From Jiangella alkaliphila (GTDB lineage Bacteria; Actinomycetota; Actinomycetes; Jiangellales; Jiangellaceae), in contig NZ_LT629791.1 in the NCBI RefSeq assembly GCF_900105925.1, forward strand, positions 1,488,001 through 1,552,000: a DNA stretch of 64,000 nt, read 5' to 3'. The notes beneath the pieces are model-generated. The model saw only the letters and a program-made list of their open reading frames with translations. It did no database searches and was not told where the DNA came from. The position numbers were made by a program, and so were the translations under genes. Positions within the stretch are counted from its first letter, which is position 1. Each line of letters opens with the position of its first letter. This document shows, piece after piece, positions 42,668-51,596 of this stretch.

Positions 42668-43103
42668 TTCCGATGAATTCTTACCGGTCTCATGACGCGC
42701 GGCAAGGTGCTGTTCACCGGTCGGTTCAGGGCTGCCCAGCGCCGGCCCACTCGCGGATGTGTACGACGTCGTGCCCGGTAGGCCCGGTCCGGGCCGGCGA
42801 CTCGTGCCTTGCGACGAAGTCCGGAGGGCAATTGGCGGGCGGCCGGAGCGTCGCCCGGAATTGCGTCGCGGATCAGGGAGAGAATCGCGCGTTCCACTTT
42901 TCCGGCGGGCGTGTGCGCGCTATTGTCCGGTGTCGCGACGGGGTGTGGGAAGGTCCGTGGCGGGGTGCTCCGGTGACCGGCTGTGACGGCGCTGAGCTGC
43001 TGCTCAGCCCGTAACCGAGAGTGAGTTCTTGATCACTGAGCGTCACCCTGGGCCAAGATCGATCCCGCTACTCTCCGTCACTTTTTGTTACGCAAAGTAG
43101 TTG
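42668..43103. other. noncoding gap upstream of the acyltransferase promoter
   Basis: I see no credible gene here. The frames that cross it are Arg/Cys-rich and lack ribosome-binding sites. One imperfect inverted element, AGTGA (43020-43024), 8 bp, TCACT (43033-43037), resembles the BldD box pattern AGTGA-n-TCAC, which is notable because bldD is 5.8 kb downstream. Confidence 0.4.
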
Positions 43104-43132
43104 TTGCGAGATCTGTTTGCGCTGTCTATTCT
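43104..43132 (+). promoter_or_regulatory. candidate sigma-70-type promoter for the acyltransferase/moeY-like/GGDEF-EAL operon
   Basis: -35 TTGCGA (43104-43109), 17-bp spacer, -10 TATTCT (43127-43132) in the most AT-rich part of the gap. It would give a 5' leader of about 400 nt before the start at 43547. Confidence 0.45.
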
Positions 43133-43162
43133 TTTCAACATCCGCACCGGCAAATAGGTGCT

Positions 43163-43358
43163 CCAGTCCATTAAGTTGGATTGGCCGCGAGGGACCGGGG
43201 ATGTCACGAAAGTGACGCCTCGCGGCCGGGAGCATCGGAGGTGCGATTCACGGCTTCGGGGCCGTGACCTTGGACCGGTACGGCCCTCCGCCCTGCACAG
43301 GCCGTGCCGTGAAAAGGGGACGTGGTGCGCGCGTCCGGGGACGTTCGCACCACGTCCC
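43163..43358 (+). ncRNA. candidate structured RNA leader with four hairpins
   Basis: Four stems lie in order within the predicted leader. Stem 1 is 43163-43184 (8 bp, loop TTAAGT, one G-T pair). Stem 2 is 43184-43226, a 9-bp outer stem GCCGCGAGG/CCTCGCGGC with an inner GTCAC-GAAA-GTGAC tetraloop hairpin and a one-sided 10-nt bulge. Stem 3 is 43249-43266 (CACGGC, TTCGGG, GCCGTG). Stem 4 is 43317-43358, a 13-bp perfect stem GGGACGTGGTGCG/CGCACCACGTCCC. It matches no riboswitch class that I can recognise. It could be a cis-regulatory leader or a separate small RNA. Confidence 0.5.
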
Positions 43359-43546
43359 AAACGGGGCGGTGGCAGGTTTCCGCGGGCTGGTCCTGCTACC
43401 GCAAGGTGGAGACGCGGCGGGTCTGTTGGGGGGCAGGCACCCGTCGCGTTCTCCATTCCGGCGTTACCCTCGCGCCGAGTCGGGCACTATGGCATCTATA
43501 GCGTGAACGGCGCAAACGGTACAGATACAGCAGACCGGACGGAGCC

Positions 43547-44284
43547 GTGAAGCCAGGTGTGGATGCCATGACCCCCAGCCCCCGCCGCATCAAGCACCCC
43601 GCCACGCCGATCGAGGAGCTCTACGGCTTCCGCGACCAGGTCACGGGAATGCGGCTGTGCTTCTTCACGCCGTCACGCCGGTTCGACCTCTGGCAGGACT
43701 ACGTCGCCGGGGCCCGGCGGACCTATCAGCGGTACCACGTCGAGAACGCCCTCCGCATCCCGGACACGACGTCCGAGTCCAGCACCCCGTTCTTCGCCGT
43801 TGCGATCGACGACCACGACGTCGTCCGGGCCGGCTGGTACACGAACGGCCGGCTCGAGGCCGTGAGCGGCGCCCATGCGCCGTCCGAGTTCGCCAGTGAG
43901 CCGTACTCCGCCGCGTTGGTCGCCGAGTGGATCGACAGCGTCCTGGCGGACGGCGTCATGGAGATGAAGGGCGCCTGGGTCGACCCCGAGTCGGAGCAGA
44001 AGTCCGGCCTGGCCGACCTGCTGGCCCGGTCGTACCTGCACGCCATGCACGTGGTGGGCGTCCCGTACGCGTTCGGCACGGCGGCCGAGCATGCCACCCC
44101 CCGCTGGGCGCAGTCCGGAGCGCAGTCGCTGCCCGGCATCGTCCTGGCCGCCTACCCCGACGCGCGCTACCGCACGACGTTCCTCTGGTGGCATGTCTCG
44201 GGTTCGCCTGAGCGCTGCGCGCCGGACCAGCTGGCCCTCTACCTGGACGAACGGCGGCAGGCGGGCGATGACACACGCCACTGA
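43547..44284 (+). CDS. GNAT-like acyltransferase, possibly N-acyl amino acid synthase type
   Basis: 245 residues from GTG 43547 (an ATG at 43568 is an alternative; neither has a strong ribosome-binding site). Features are LCFFTPSRRFDLWQDYVAGA near residue 40, RRTYQRYHVENALRIPDTTS, a central strand FFAVAIDDHDVVRAGWYTNG and the helical SGLADLLARSYLHAMHVVGV. The layout recalls FeeM/thermostable-hemolysin acyltransferases of the GNAT superfamily, but the match is only by eye. It overlaps the ThiF/nitroreductase gene by 17 bp, so the two should act together. Confidence 0.5.
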   Translation: MKPGVDAMTPSPRRIKHPATPIEELYGFRDQVTGMRLCFFTPSRRFDLWQDYVAGARRTYQRYHVENALRIPDTTSESSTPFFAVAIDDHDVVRAGWYTNGRLEAVSGAHAPSEFASEPYSAALVAEWIDSVLADGVMEMKGAWVDPESEQKSGLADLLARSYLHAMHVVGVPYAFGTAAEHATPRWAQSGAQSLPGIVLAAYPDARYRTTFLWWHVSGSPERCAPDQLALYLDERRQAGDDTRH

Positions 44285-46385
44285 CGAGGCTTGGCGGCCG
44301 ATCCACGTCGAGGATCGGCAACGTCTGGCCGCCTTGACCGGCGACCCCGCGATCGAGGTGATCGACACCATCGAGCGGCAGCGCGGCGACCTCGCCCGGC
44401 TTCGTCCGAGCCCGGACGCCGCGCACCTGGACGAGCCCACCCGCTGGTACTACTACCCGTGGCGACGGGCCCTCGTACACCTGCTGGGGCCCGGCGGCTT
44501 CCAGGCCCTGAGGTCGGACCGCAACCGCAACAAGATCACCGCCGAGGAACAGCGCAGGCTCAGGCGGCTCTCCGTCGGGGTGGTCGGGCTCAGCGTCGGG
44601 CACGCCATCGCGTACACCTTGGCGCTCGAGAGCATCTGCGGACGGATCCGGCTCGCCGACTTCGACCACATCGAGCTGTCGAACCTGAACCGGATCCCCG
44701 GCACGGTCTTCGATCTGGGCGTGAACAAGGCGGTCGTGCTGGCGCGCCGGATCGCCGAGCTCGATCCCTACCTCGACGTGCAGATTGAACCGGCCGGCCT
44801 CGACGTAAGCGCCACCGACGCTTTCATGGAAGGTCTCGACCTCGTGGTCGAGGAGTGTGACTCGTTCGATCTCAAGCTCGCCGTGCGCGAGGCCGCTCGC
44901 CGCCGCCGGATCCCGCTGATCATGGAGTCCAACGAGCGGGGAATGCTCGACATCGAGCGGTACGACGTCGAACCGGACCGGCCGCTGTTCCACGGGCTCC
45001 TCGGTGATGTCCGGCCCGCCGATCTGATGGGACTGTCGACCCACGACAAGATCCCCTACGTCCTGCGCGTCCTGGAGCCGGACGAACTGTCGGCCGTGAT
45101 GGCCGCGTCGATGACCGAGGTCGACGAGACGCTGAGCACCTGGCCGCAGCTGGGCGGTGACGTCAGCCTGGGCGCCGCCACGGTCGCCGTGGCTGTGCGC
45201 AAGCTCGGGCTCGGCGAGCCGCTGCCGTCGGGCCGGATCCGGGTCGATCTCGAGGCGATGCTCGCCAAGATCGCAGCGCCACAGCCCCCTGGCGACCCGG
45301 TGCCGGCGGCCGGCGGCGACCCCGCGCCGGAGCCCGCTCCGCCCGAGGCTCCGGCCGCGGTCGTGCACGCCGCCAGGCTGGCCCCTTCGGGCGGCAACAC
45401 CCAGCCCTGGCGGTTCGTCCTCGATGCGGCCGGCCTGGAGCTCCAGCTCGATCACGCGCAGACCTCGACGCTGGACGTCGCGCACCGCGGTAGTCACGTG
45501 GCGCTCGGTGCGGCCCTGTTCAACGCACGCGTCGCCGCCGCCAGGCATGGGATCCTCGGCGTCGTCGACCTGTTCCCGGATGGTTCCGGCTCAGACGCGG
45601 TGGCCAGGTTGCGGTTCGGCCAGGGCGGTCCCGCCGAGCTCGCCGCCCTCTACGAGCCGATGCTGGACCGCGTCTCCAACCGGCACCTCACCGAGCCCAC
45701 GCAGCTGCCGGGCGACATCGTGCCGGCGCTGCGCCAGGCCGCCCTGGACGAACGCGCCGAGGCCGAGATCGTCACCGACCGGTCCCGCCTGCGCGAGCTG
45801 GCCGAGCTGCTGGGCGAGTCGGACCGGCTGCGCTACCTCACCGAGCACCTGCATCGGGAGATGATGCGCGAGCTGCGCTGGCCCGGTGTCGACCCGCTCG
45901 ACTGGGGGCTGGACGTCCGTACGCTGGAGCTGGACGACTCCGACCTTGCCAAGCTCGCCGTCGCCAGGCGGGCCGACGTCATGGCCGTTCTCGCCCGGCA
46001 GGATCTCGGCCGGGCTCTGGGCGAGCCCACCCGCGACCGCGTCGAGACGACGTCCGGCCTGGTGGTCGTCACGGTCGGTGCCGCGACACCCGGCGACTAC
46101 GTCCGCGGTGGCCAGGCGGCCGAGCGGGTGTGGATCGAGGCGCAGCGGCGCGGGCTGGCCGTGCAGGCGATGTCGCCGGTCTTCATCTTCGCCGTCGACG
46201 AGGCGGACTATGTGGAGCTCTCGCCGCGCTACGCACCGCGGCTGCAGGCGCTGCACCGTGATTTCGGCGCTCTGACCAGCACCGGGGACCGACCCATCGC
46301 TCTCGTCATGCGGATCGGATACGCTCCAACGATCAGCGTTCGGAGCCGCCGCCTGCCCGCCGATCGTAACGTCCGAACGCGCTGA
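44268..46385 (+). CDS. Rv1355c/MoeY-type fusion of ThiF-like adenylyltransferase and nitroreductase
   Basis: 705 residues from the ATG at 44268. Residues 95-330 are an E1/ThiF-like domain: VGVVGLSVGHAIAYTLALES, then LADFDHIELSNLNR and NKAVVLARRIAELDPYLDV. Its glycine motif is weak (GLSVGHA) and no zinc cysteine pairs are seen. A linker near residues 340-362 (proline/alanine-rich) leads into a nitroreductase-like flavin domain (AARLAPSGGNTQPWRF near 366). The same fusion occurs in mycobacteria as Rv1355c, next to the GGDEF-EAL gene Rv1354c. The reaction is unknown; adenylation followed by reduction is a reasonable guess. Confidence 0.75.
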   Translation: MTHATDEAWRPIHVEDRQRLAALTGDPAIEVIDTIERQRGDLARLRPSPDAAHLDEPTRWYYYPWRRALVHLLGPGGFQALRSDRNRNKITAEEQRRLRRLSVGVVGLSVGHAIAYTLALESICGRIRLADFDHIELSNLNRIPGTVFDLGVNKAVVLARRIAELDPYLDVQIEPAGLDVSATDAFMEGLDLVVEECDSFDLKLAVREAARRRRIPLIMESNERGMLDIERYDVEPDRPLFHGLLGDVRPADLMGLSTHDKIPYVLRVLEPDELSAVMAASMTEVDETLSTWPQLGGDVSLGAATVAVAVRKLGLGEPLPSGRIRVDLEAMLAKIAAPQPPGDPVPAAGGDPAPEPAPPEAPAAVVHAARLAPSGGNTQPWRFVLDAAGLELQLDHAQTSTLDVAHRGSHVALGAALFNARVAAARHGILGVVDLFPDGSGSDAVARLRFGQGGPAELAALYEPMLDRVSNRHLTEPTQLPGDIVPALRQAALDERAEAEIVTDRSRLRELAELLGESDRLRYLTEHLHREMMRELRWPGVDPLDWGLDVRTLELDDSDLAKLAVARRADVMAVLARQDLGRALGEPTRDRVETTSGLVVVTVGAATPGDYVRGGQAAERVWIEAQRRGLAVQAMSPVFIFAVDEADYVELSPRYAPRLQALHRDFGALTSTGDRPIALVMRIGYAPTISVRSRRLPADRNVRTR

Positions 46386-46401
46386 CGGCACGGGGAGACC
46401 T

Positions 46402-48636
46402 ATGAAGATGGACCCGGAGACCATGCAGCCGCTGCTCCAGTCGCTGGCCGAGGCGACCGAGAGCATCTCCGCAGACATCCTGGCGGTCGAGGGCGGCATG
46501 CCGATCGTGTCATGGGGCAGCGCCGCGGCCGCGGGTGTCGGCGGTGCGGGCATCTCGGCGATGCGCGACGCCATCCGTGAGCTCACCGCGCTGGTCGTTC
46601 AGCAGGCGGGCGACGGCACGGTCGAGTCGTCCGCGATCCCGGGTTACCAGTTGCTCGGGACCGCGCTGACTCACCACGACTTCCGCGGCAGCGTCTGCCT
46701 GGTCCGCGCGGGCACCCGTGAGTGGTCCGAGGAGGATCGCCGGCTGCTGGGAATGGCGGGGTCGCTGTGCGCGGCGGTCATGGAGACCAGCGAGATGCCC
46801 AGCCAGCACGGGCGGCTCGACGCGCTGGTCAGCTATGTCGCATCGGAGCTGATGGCCGTCACGGCCACCGACCTCGCCGAGACGACGTACCGCGTGCTGG
46901 GCGAGCTCGGCCGGTACTTCGAGGCCGACACCTGTCTTCTACGGCACAACGACCCGTCGCTGAAGGCCAGCGTGCTGGTCGACGAGTGGCCGCGCCGCGA
47001 GAACGTGCCCGACCCCGACCCTCTGGGCGTGGTCCCGTGGGACACCGACGACCCCATCTTCGCGATGATCAAGGACCTGCGCGATCCGTTCATCCTGCGG
47101 CCGGGTGACGGCCAGCAGGACTATCAGGACCGCGTCGAGGCAGGCTCAGGCATCCCGCAGGTGTCCATGGCCACCGTCCCCCTGATCCAGGGCGAGACCA
47201 CCCGCGGCGTCCTCGGGCTCATCCACTTCGGCGACCGCATCTGGACTCGGGCCGAGGTGCGGGCGCTGCGCGCCATCGCCTCGTTATTGGTGCAGCTCGA
47301 CGCCCGGGTCGCGGCCGAGGAGAGCCTGCACCACCATGCGTACCACGACGAGCTGACCGGGCTGTGGAACCGCCGGGCGTTCGTCGAAGATCTCAACGAG
47401 GTGCTGGCGGCCGATCCCCGGGCCCCGCTCGCCGTGCTCTTCGCCGACATGGATCGGCTGAAGACGGTCAACGACGTGCTGGGCCACACCGTCGGTGACC
47501 ACTTCATCCAAGGCGTGGCGCAACGGCTGCGCGACTCCGTCCGGCCCAACGACGTCGTCGCGCGGCTGGCCGGCGACGAGTTCGTCATCGTGCTGCACGA
47601 CATCGCGTCGACGTCGGCCGCCGAGCGGGCCGCCCGGCGCATCCTCGATCGTGTCGCCGTGCCGCTCGAAGTGGGTGGTCACGCCATCAGCCGCAGTGCC
47701 AGCATCGGCGTCGTGGTCAACGGGGACATGCCCAGCACGGTCGACGAGCTGCTCGGCAACGCCGATGTCGCGCTGCTCGAGGCCAAAGAGCGCGGTGGAG
47801 ACTCCGTAGTGGTGTTCAACGACGACCTCCGATCCAAGATCCTCGTGCGCGCCGACCTCGAGCTGCGGCTGCGCTCGGCCATCAGCAACAACGAGATGCG
47901 GCTGTACTTCCAGCCCGAGTTCGACCTCCGCGACGGCCGCATGACCGGCGTCGAGGCGCTGGTGCGCTGGCAGCACCCCGAGCGCGGGCTGCTCGCGGCC
48001 GAGGCCTTCATCTCCGTCATCGAGGAGATCAACCTGTCGGCCGAGCTGGGCCGCTGGGTGCTCGAGGAGGCCTGCCGGCAGCTGGCGGCGTGGAAGCGCA
48101 CGTCGCCGGTGCCGCCGCCGCTGGTCCGGGTGAACATCTCCGCCGGCGAGCTGATCAGCGCCGACTTCGTCGGCTTCGTCGCCACGCTGCTGGGCCGCTA
48201 CGGCCTGGCGCCGGCCGAGCTGGGCATCGAGATCACCGAGAGCACGGTCATGCGCGACATCGACGACGTGCAGGCCACCCTCAACGGGCTGCGCGGCCTG
48301 GGCGTCACACTGGCCATCGACGACTTCGGCACCGGGTACAGCTCGCTGGCTCAGTTGAAACAGCTCCCGGTCGACATCCTCAAGATCGACCGCAGCTTCG
48401 TCTCGGCACTGGCCGAGAGCAGTGGCGATCGCGCCATCGTCGCCGCGATCGTCCGGCTCGCCGAGGCCTTCAACCTGACCACGGTTGCCGAGGGTGTCGA
48501 GGACCCGGCGGCGGTCACGACCCTGCTCGACCTCGGTTGTTACCGCGCGCAGGGGTTCTTCATGTCCAAACCACTGCCTGCCCAGGTGGTACTGGAGCAG
48601 GCCCGCAACCCAGGAGTCCCGCTGCGTATGGTGTGA
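46402..48636 (+). CDS. GAF-GGDEF-EAL dual c-di-GMP enzyme (Rv1354c-like)
   Basis: 744 residues, soluble. A GAF-like sensor region spans about 140-310. The GGDEF domain has HDELTGLWNRRAFVEDL, and the active site is RLAGDEFVIVL with RPND five residues upstream as the RxxD inhibitory site. The EAL domain is complete: GVEALVRWQHP, DDFGTGYSSLAQLKQLPVDI, LKIDRSFV, VAEGVED and QGFFMSKPLP. Both synthesis and hydrolysis of c-di-GMP are possible. It starts 16 bp after the moeY-like stop, and bldD, a c-di-GMP effector, follows 212 bp downstream. Confidence 0.92.
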   Translation: MKMDPETMQPLLQSLAEATESISADILAVEGGMPIVSWGSAAAAGVGGAGISAMRDAIRELTALVVQQAGDGTVESSAIPGYQLLGTALTHHDFRGSVCLVRAGTREWSEEDRRLLGMAGSLCAAVMETSEMPSQHGRLDALVSYVASELMAVTATDLAETTYRVLGELGRYFEADTCLLRHNDPSLKASVLVDEWPRRENVPDPDPLGVVPWDTDDPIFAMIKDLRDPFILRPGDGQQDYQDRVEAGSGIPQVSMATVPLIQGETTRGVLGLIHFGDRIWTRAEVRALRAIASLLVQLDARVAAEESLHHHAYHDELTGLWNRRAFVEDLNEVLAADPRAPLAVLFADMDRLKTVNDVLGHTVGDHFIQGVAQRLRDSVRPNDVVARLAGDEFVIVLHDIASTSAAERAARRILDRVAVPLEVGGHAISRSASIGVVVNGDMPSTVDELLGNADVALLEAKERGGDSVVVFNDDLRSKILVRADLELRLRSAISNNEMRLYFQPEFDLRDGRMTGVEALVRWQHPERGLLAAEAFISVIEEINLSAELGRWVLEEACRQLAAWKRTSPVPPPLVRVNISAGELISADFVGFVATLLGRYGLAPAELGIEITESTVMRDIDDVQATLNGLRGLGVTLAIDDFGTGYSSLAQLKQLPVDILKIDRSFVSALAESSGDRAIVAAIVRLAEAFNLTTVAEGVEDPAAVTTLLDLGCYRAQGFFMSKPLPAQVVLEQARNPGVPLRMV

Positions 48637-48848
48637 CGTGGAACACGTGTCATTGGCGTGTGCTCGTCTCACCTCTTAGCATGCCAGCTGAACAAAGTCG
48701 CGGACGGCCGGTGATCAATCGGCCACGAATGCCCGGTATTCTCTGATCTGTCCCGGGCGTTGTCCGGGACCCTGCCAGGGGGGCGGCGCAGGCGTGCTGG
48801 TGCGGGCGGATCAGTACGGAGGACGAGGCACCTTTGGGGAGCTCGACG

Positions 48849-49346
48849 ATGAACGACGGCAGTCCGGACTCGACTGAGGAGGACTTCGCGAAGGTCGTGG
48901 GTGCACGGTTGCGCGCGCTGCGCAAGCGTCGCCGGCTCTCGCTCCAAGCCGTCGAGGAGAAGTCTGGTGGCCGGCTGCGCGCTGTCGTGGTCGGCTCCTA
49001 CGAACGCGGTGACCGCGTGGCGTCGATCCGGCGCATCGCTGAGCTCGCCGAGTTCTACGGCGTCCCGATCGACACCCTGGTGTCCGACGGCGCCCGGTCC
49101 CGTATCCCCGCGCAGGAGGGCAAGGTGGTCCTCGACCTCGACGCGCTGCGCAACGCACCGCCCGAGGCCGAACGACTCGCCACCTTCATCGCATCCATCC
49201 AACGGCAGCGCAACGACTTCGGCAGCCCGGTGCTCACCATCCGGGCCGAGGACATCTCGCTCGCCGCCCTCCTCTACGAGATCCCGCCGGCCGAGCTTCG
49301 CGAGAAGCTCGTCACGTGGGGCGTTCTGGCCTCCAGCACCACCTGA
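48849..49346 (+). CDS. bldD: BldD developmental regulator, c-di-GMP effector
   Basis: 165 residues from the ATG at 48849. Residues 12-80 are the XRE-type helix-turn-helix of BldD (VGARLRALRKRRRLSLQAVE, SYERGDRVASIRRIAELAEF). The C-terminal domain keeps the c-di-GMP-binding pattern RGD-X8-RXXD with one change: R121-N-D123, eight residues, then R132-A-E-D135. It ends EKLVTWGVL as in Streptomyces BldD. With c-di-GMP, BldD dimerises and represses developmental genes. Its place next to a GGDEF-EAL gene is telling. An upstream TTG at 48834 would add five residues. Confidence 0.88.
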   Translation: MNDGSPDSTEEDFAKVVGARLRALRKRRRLSLQAVEEKSGGRLRAVVVGSYERGDRVASIRRIAELAEFYGVPIDTLVSDGARSRIPAQEGKVVLDLDALRNAPPEAERLATFIASIQRQRNDFGSPVLTIRAEDISLAALLYEIPPAELREKLVTWGVLASSTT

Positions 49347-49369
49347 GCCGCTCGGTCTAGGCTCCCGTC

Positions 49370-50542
49370 GTGGCGACGACACTCCTCGACGGCATCGGTC
49401 TGCTGGTCACGAACGACCCCGCACTCGGCGACGGGTCGCCGCTCGGCGAGATCTCCGGCGCCGCCATGATCGCCGACTCCGGCGGCCAGGTGCTCTGGGT
49501 GGGCCCAGCCCCCGCCGCACCCAGCGCCGACTCCCGTATCGACCTCGACGGCCGCTGTGTCGTGCCCGGCTTCGTCGACAGCCACGCCCACCTCGTGTTC
49601 GCCGGCGACCGCTCGGGCGAGTTCGCCGCGCGCATGGCGGGCACGCCGTACGCCGCCGGCGGCATCCGCACCACCGTGGCGGCCACCCGGGCCGCGCCCG
49701 ACGAACTCCTCGGCCTCAACCTCGCCCGGCTCGTGCGCGAGCTGCGCCGGCAGGGCACCACCACCGTCGAGATCAAGAGCGGCTACGGCCTGACGGTGAC
49801 CGACGAGGCCCGCGCGCTGGCGCTGGCCGCCGAGCACACCGACGAGACGACCTACCTCGGGGCGCACGTCGTGCCGGCCGAGTACGAGTCCGACCCGGCC
49901 GCGTACGTCGACCTCGTCACCGGCCCGATGCTCGACGCCTGCGCGCCGTACGCCCGGTGGATCGACGTGTTCTGCGAGACCGGCGCGTTCGACGCCGACG
50001 CCGCCCGCGCGGTGCTGACGGCAGGCCTCGGCCGCGGGCTGGGTGCTCGCGTGCACGCGAACCAGCTCGGCCCCGGGCCGGGCGTCCAGCTGGCCTGCGA
50101 GCTCGGCGCCGCCAGCGCCGACCACTGCACGTTCCTCGACGACGCCGACGTCGCCGCGCTGGCCGGCTCCGGCACCGTGGCGACGCTACTGCCGGGCGTG
50201 GAGTTCTCCACCCGCTCGCCCTACCCGGACGCCCGCCGGCTGCTGGCCGCCGGCGTCACCGTCGCGCTGGCCACCGACTGCAACCCCGGCTCCAGCTTCA
50301 CGTCGTCGATGCCGTTCTGCGTCGCGCTGGCGGTCCGCGAGATGCGCATGACGCCGGCCGAGGCGCTCTGGGCGGCGACGGCCGGCGGCGCTGCGGCGCT
50401 GCGGCGCACCGACGTCGGACGGCTGTCGCCCGGCGCGCGCGCCGACCTCGCCGTCCTCGAGGCCCCGTCGTATGTCCACCTCGCCTACCGCCCCGGCGTC
50501 CCGCTGGTCGCCGACACCTGGATCGGCGGGGGCCCGTTCTAG
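49370..50542 (+). CDS. hutI: imidazolonepropionase
   Basis: 390 residues from the GTG at 49370. An amidohydrolase barrel with metal ligands in [15 protein letters not shown], the substrate Arg/Tyr segment [22 protein letters not shown], the His ligand in [16 protein letters not shown], and the catalytic Asp in ATDCNPG. It hydrolyses imidazolone propionate to formiminoglutamate, the third step after hutH and hutU, which lie 17-20 kb away on the same strand. It overlaps the LysR-type gene stop-to-stop. No hutG or hutF is seen in the window. Confidence 0.93.
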   Translation: MATTLLDGIGLLVTNDPALGDGSPLGEISGAAMIADSGGQVLWVGPAPAAPSADSRIDLDGRCVVPGFVDSHAHLVFAGDRSGEFAARMAGTPYAAGGIRTTVAATRAAPDELLGLNLARLVRELRRQGTTTVEIKSGYGLTVTDEARALALAAEHTDETTYLGAHVVPAEYESDPAAYVDLVTGPMLDACAPYARWIDVFCETGAFDADAARAVLTAGLGRGLGARVHANQLGPGPGVQLACELGAASADHCTFLDDADVAALAGSGTVATLLPGVEFSTRSPYPDARRLLAAGVTVALATDCNPGSSFTSSMPFCVALAVREMRMTPAEALWAATAGGAAALRRTDVGRLSPGARADLAVLEAPSYVHLAYRPGVPLVADTWIGGGPF

Positions 50543-51498
50543 CGGTCGATGGCCGGCAACCAGGCGCCGGCCGGCGGGTCGAGCCAGCCCTCGGCCGGCA
50601 TCAGCCGGTCCAGCGCCCGGTGGAGGGCGTCGACGCCGGGATGGCGCAGCGTGTCGCGGTGCGCCATGGTCCACGGGTAGAGCGGGACGGGATCGGTCAG
50701 CGGCCGCACGACGGTGCCGGGGATCGGCGCCGCGTCGGTCTTGGCGAGCACCGGCCAGCCCGTGCTGCGGATGTGGTGGGCGGTCTCCTCCGGCGGGGCG
50801 GCGGCGACGGCGGCCATGCCGGGGTGGTGGTCCGGAGCGACGGTGCCGCCGTGCTCGCCGACCAGCTCCGCGCCGAGGCCGGTCCACTCCGGCGCCTCGG
50901 GGTTGCCGCCGCTGGTGTCGATGGTGCGGCCCCGGATCAGGGCCATAGGGATGGTGTCGTGGCGTGCGAGCGGGTCGTCGTCGAGCACCATCAGGCCCAG
51001 CGGCTCCAGCCGGACCGGCCGGCGGGTGAGGTCCGCGGGCAGCGTGGCCCGGACCCCGCTCAGCCGGCCGAACACGACGTCGACGCGGTGCGCCAGCAGG
51101 GCGCGCACCGCGGCGTCGCAACCGCCGTGGAACCGCGCCTCCAGCTCCGCGCCGGGCGCCAGCGGCCGGGCCGCGTCGAGCACCCGCTGCGCGGTCGAGC
51201 GGTCGTGCATGACGTCGACCAGCAGCGGCCGCGTGGTGTCGCGCAGCTCCGCGAGCATGGCGTCGTGCCGCGCCAGCAGCTCGGTGGCGTGGGCGAGCAG
51301 CCGTTCGCCCGGCGCCGTCAGCGTCACCCGGCGGGTGGTGCGGTCGAACAGCCGGACGCCGAGCTCGCGCTCGAGGCGGGCGACATCGCGGCTGAGCGCC
51401 TGCTGCGCCACGAAGAGCCGGGCGGCGGCGCGGCCGAAGTGCAGCTCCTGGGCCACCGCGACGAAGTGCCGCAGCAACCGGGTGTCGATGTCGGACAC
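50539..51498 (-). CDS. LysR-family transcriptional regulator
   Basis: 319 residues from the GTG at 51498 ([20 protein letters not shown]); GTGs at 51504 and 51513 and an ATG at 51528 are upstream in-frame alternatives. The winged helix reads [40 protein letters not shown]. The effector domain follows with the usual two-lobe layout. It is divergent from the MFS gene at 51597, with an inverted repeat between them, so it probably controls that transporter. Confidence 0.88.
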   Translation of the reverse strand: MSDIDTRLLRHFVAVAQELHFGRAAARLFVAQQALSRDVARLERELGVRLFDRTTRRVTLTAPGERLLAHATELLARHDAMLAELRDTTRPLLVDVMHDRSTAQRVLDAARPLAPGAELEARFHGGCDAAVRALLAHRVDVVFGRLSGVRATLPADLTRRPVRLEPLGLMVLDDDPLARHDTIPMALIRGRTIDTSGGNPEAPEWTGLGAELVGEHGGTVAPDHHPGMAAVAAAPPEETAHHIRSTGWPVLAKTDAAPIPGTVVRPLTDPVPLYPWTMAHRDTLRHPGVDALHRALDRLMPAEGWLDPPAGAWLPAIDR

Positions 51499-51514
51499 GG
51501 CCACCAGACACACC

Positions 51515-51541
51515 CTACCGATTGACAACGCATGGCGGTAG
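51515..51541. promoter_or_regulatory. LysR operator candidate
   Basis: Perfect arms CTACCG (51515-51520) and CGGTAG (51536-51541) around 15 bp, in the gap between the divergent LysR-type and MFS genes. A TTGACA lies inside it at 51522-51527. The symmetry and spacing suit a LysR recognition site. Confidence 0.55.
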
Positions 51542-51596
51542 ATGCCGCTCGAACAGGTGTTGGACGCCTCTGGGTGACGGCGCCGATCGTGGGGAC

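Noticed and set aside
42673-43014. 113-codon plus-strand frame upstream of the acyltransferase operon
   Set aside because: No ribosome-binding site and an atypical Arg/Cys/Ser-rich composition; it resembles a chance frame in GC-rich noncoding DNA.
43158-43550. 130-codon plus-strand frame over the structured leader
   Set aside because: Arg-rich, no homology recognised, and it overlaps all four hairpins and the next gene's start.
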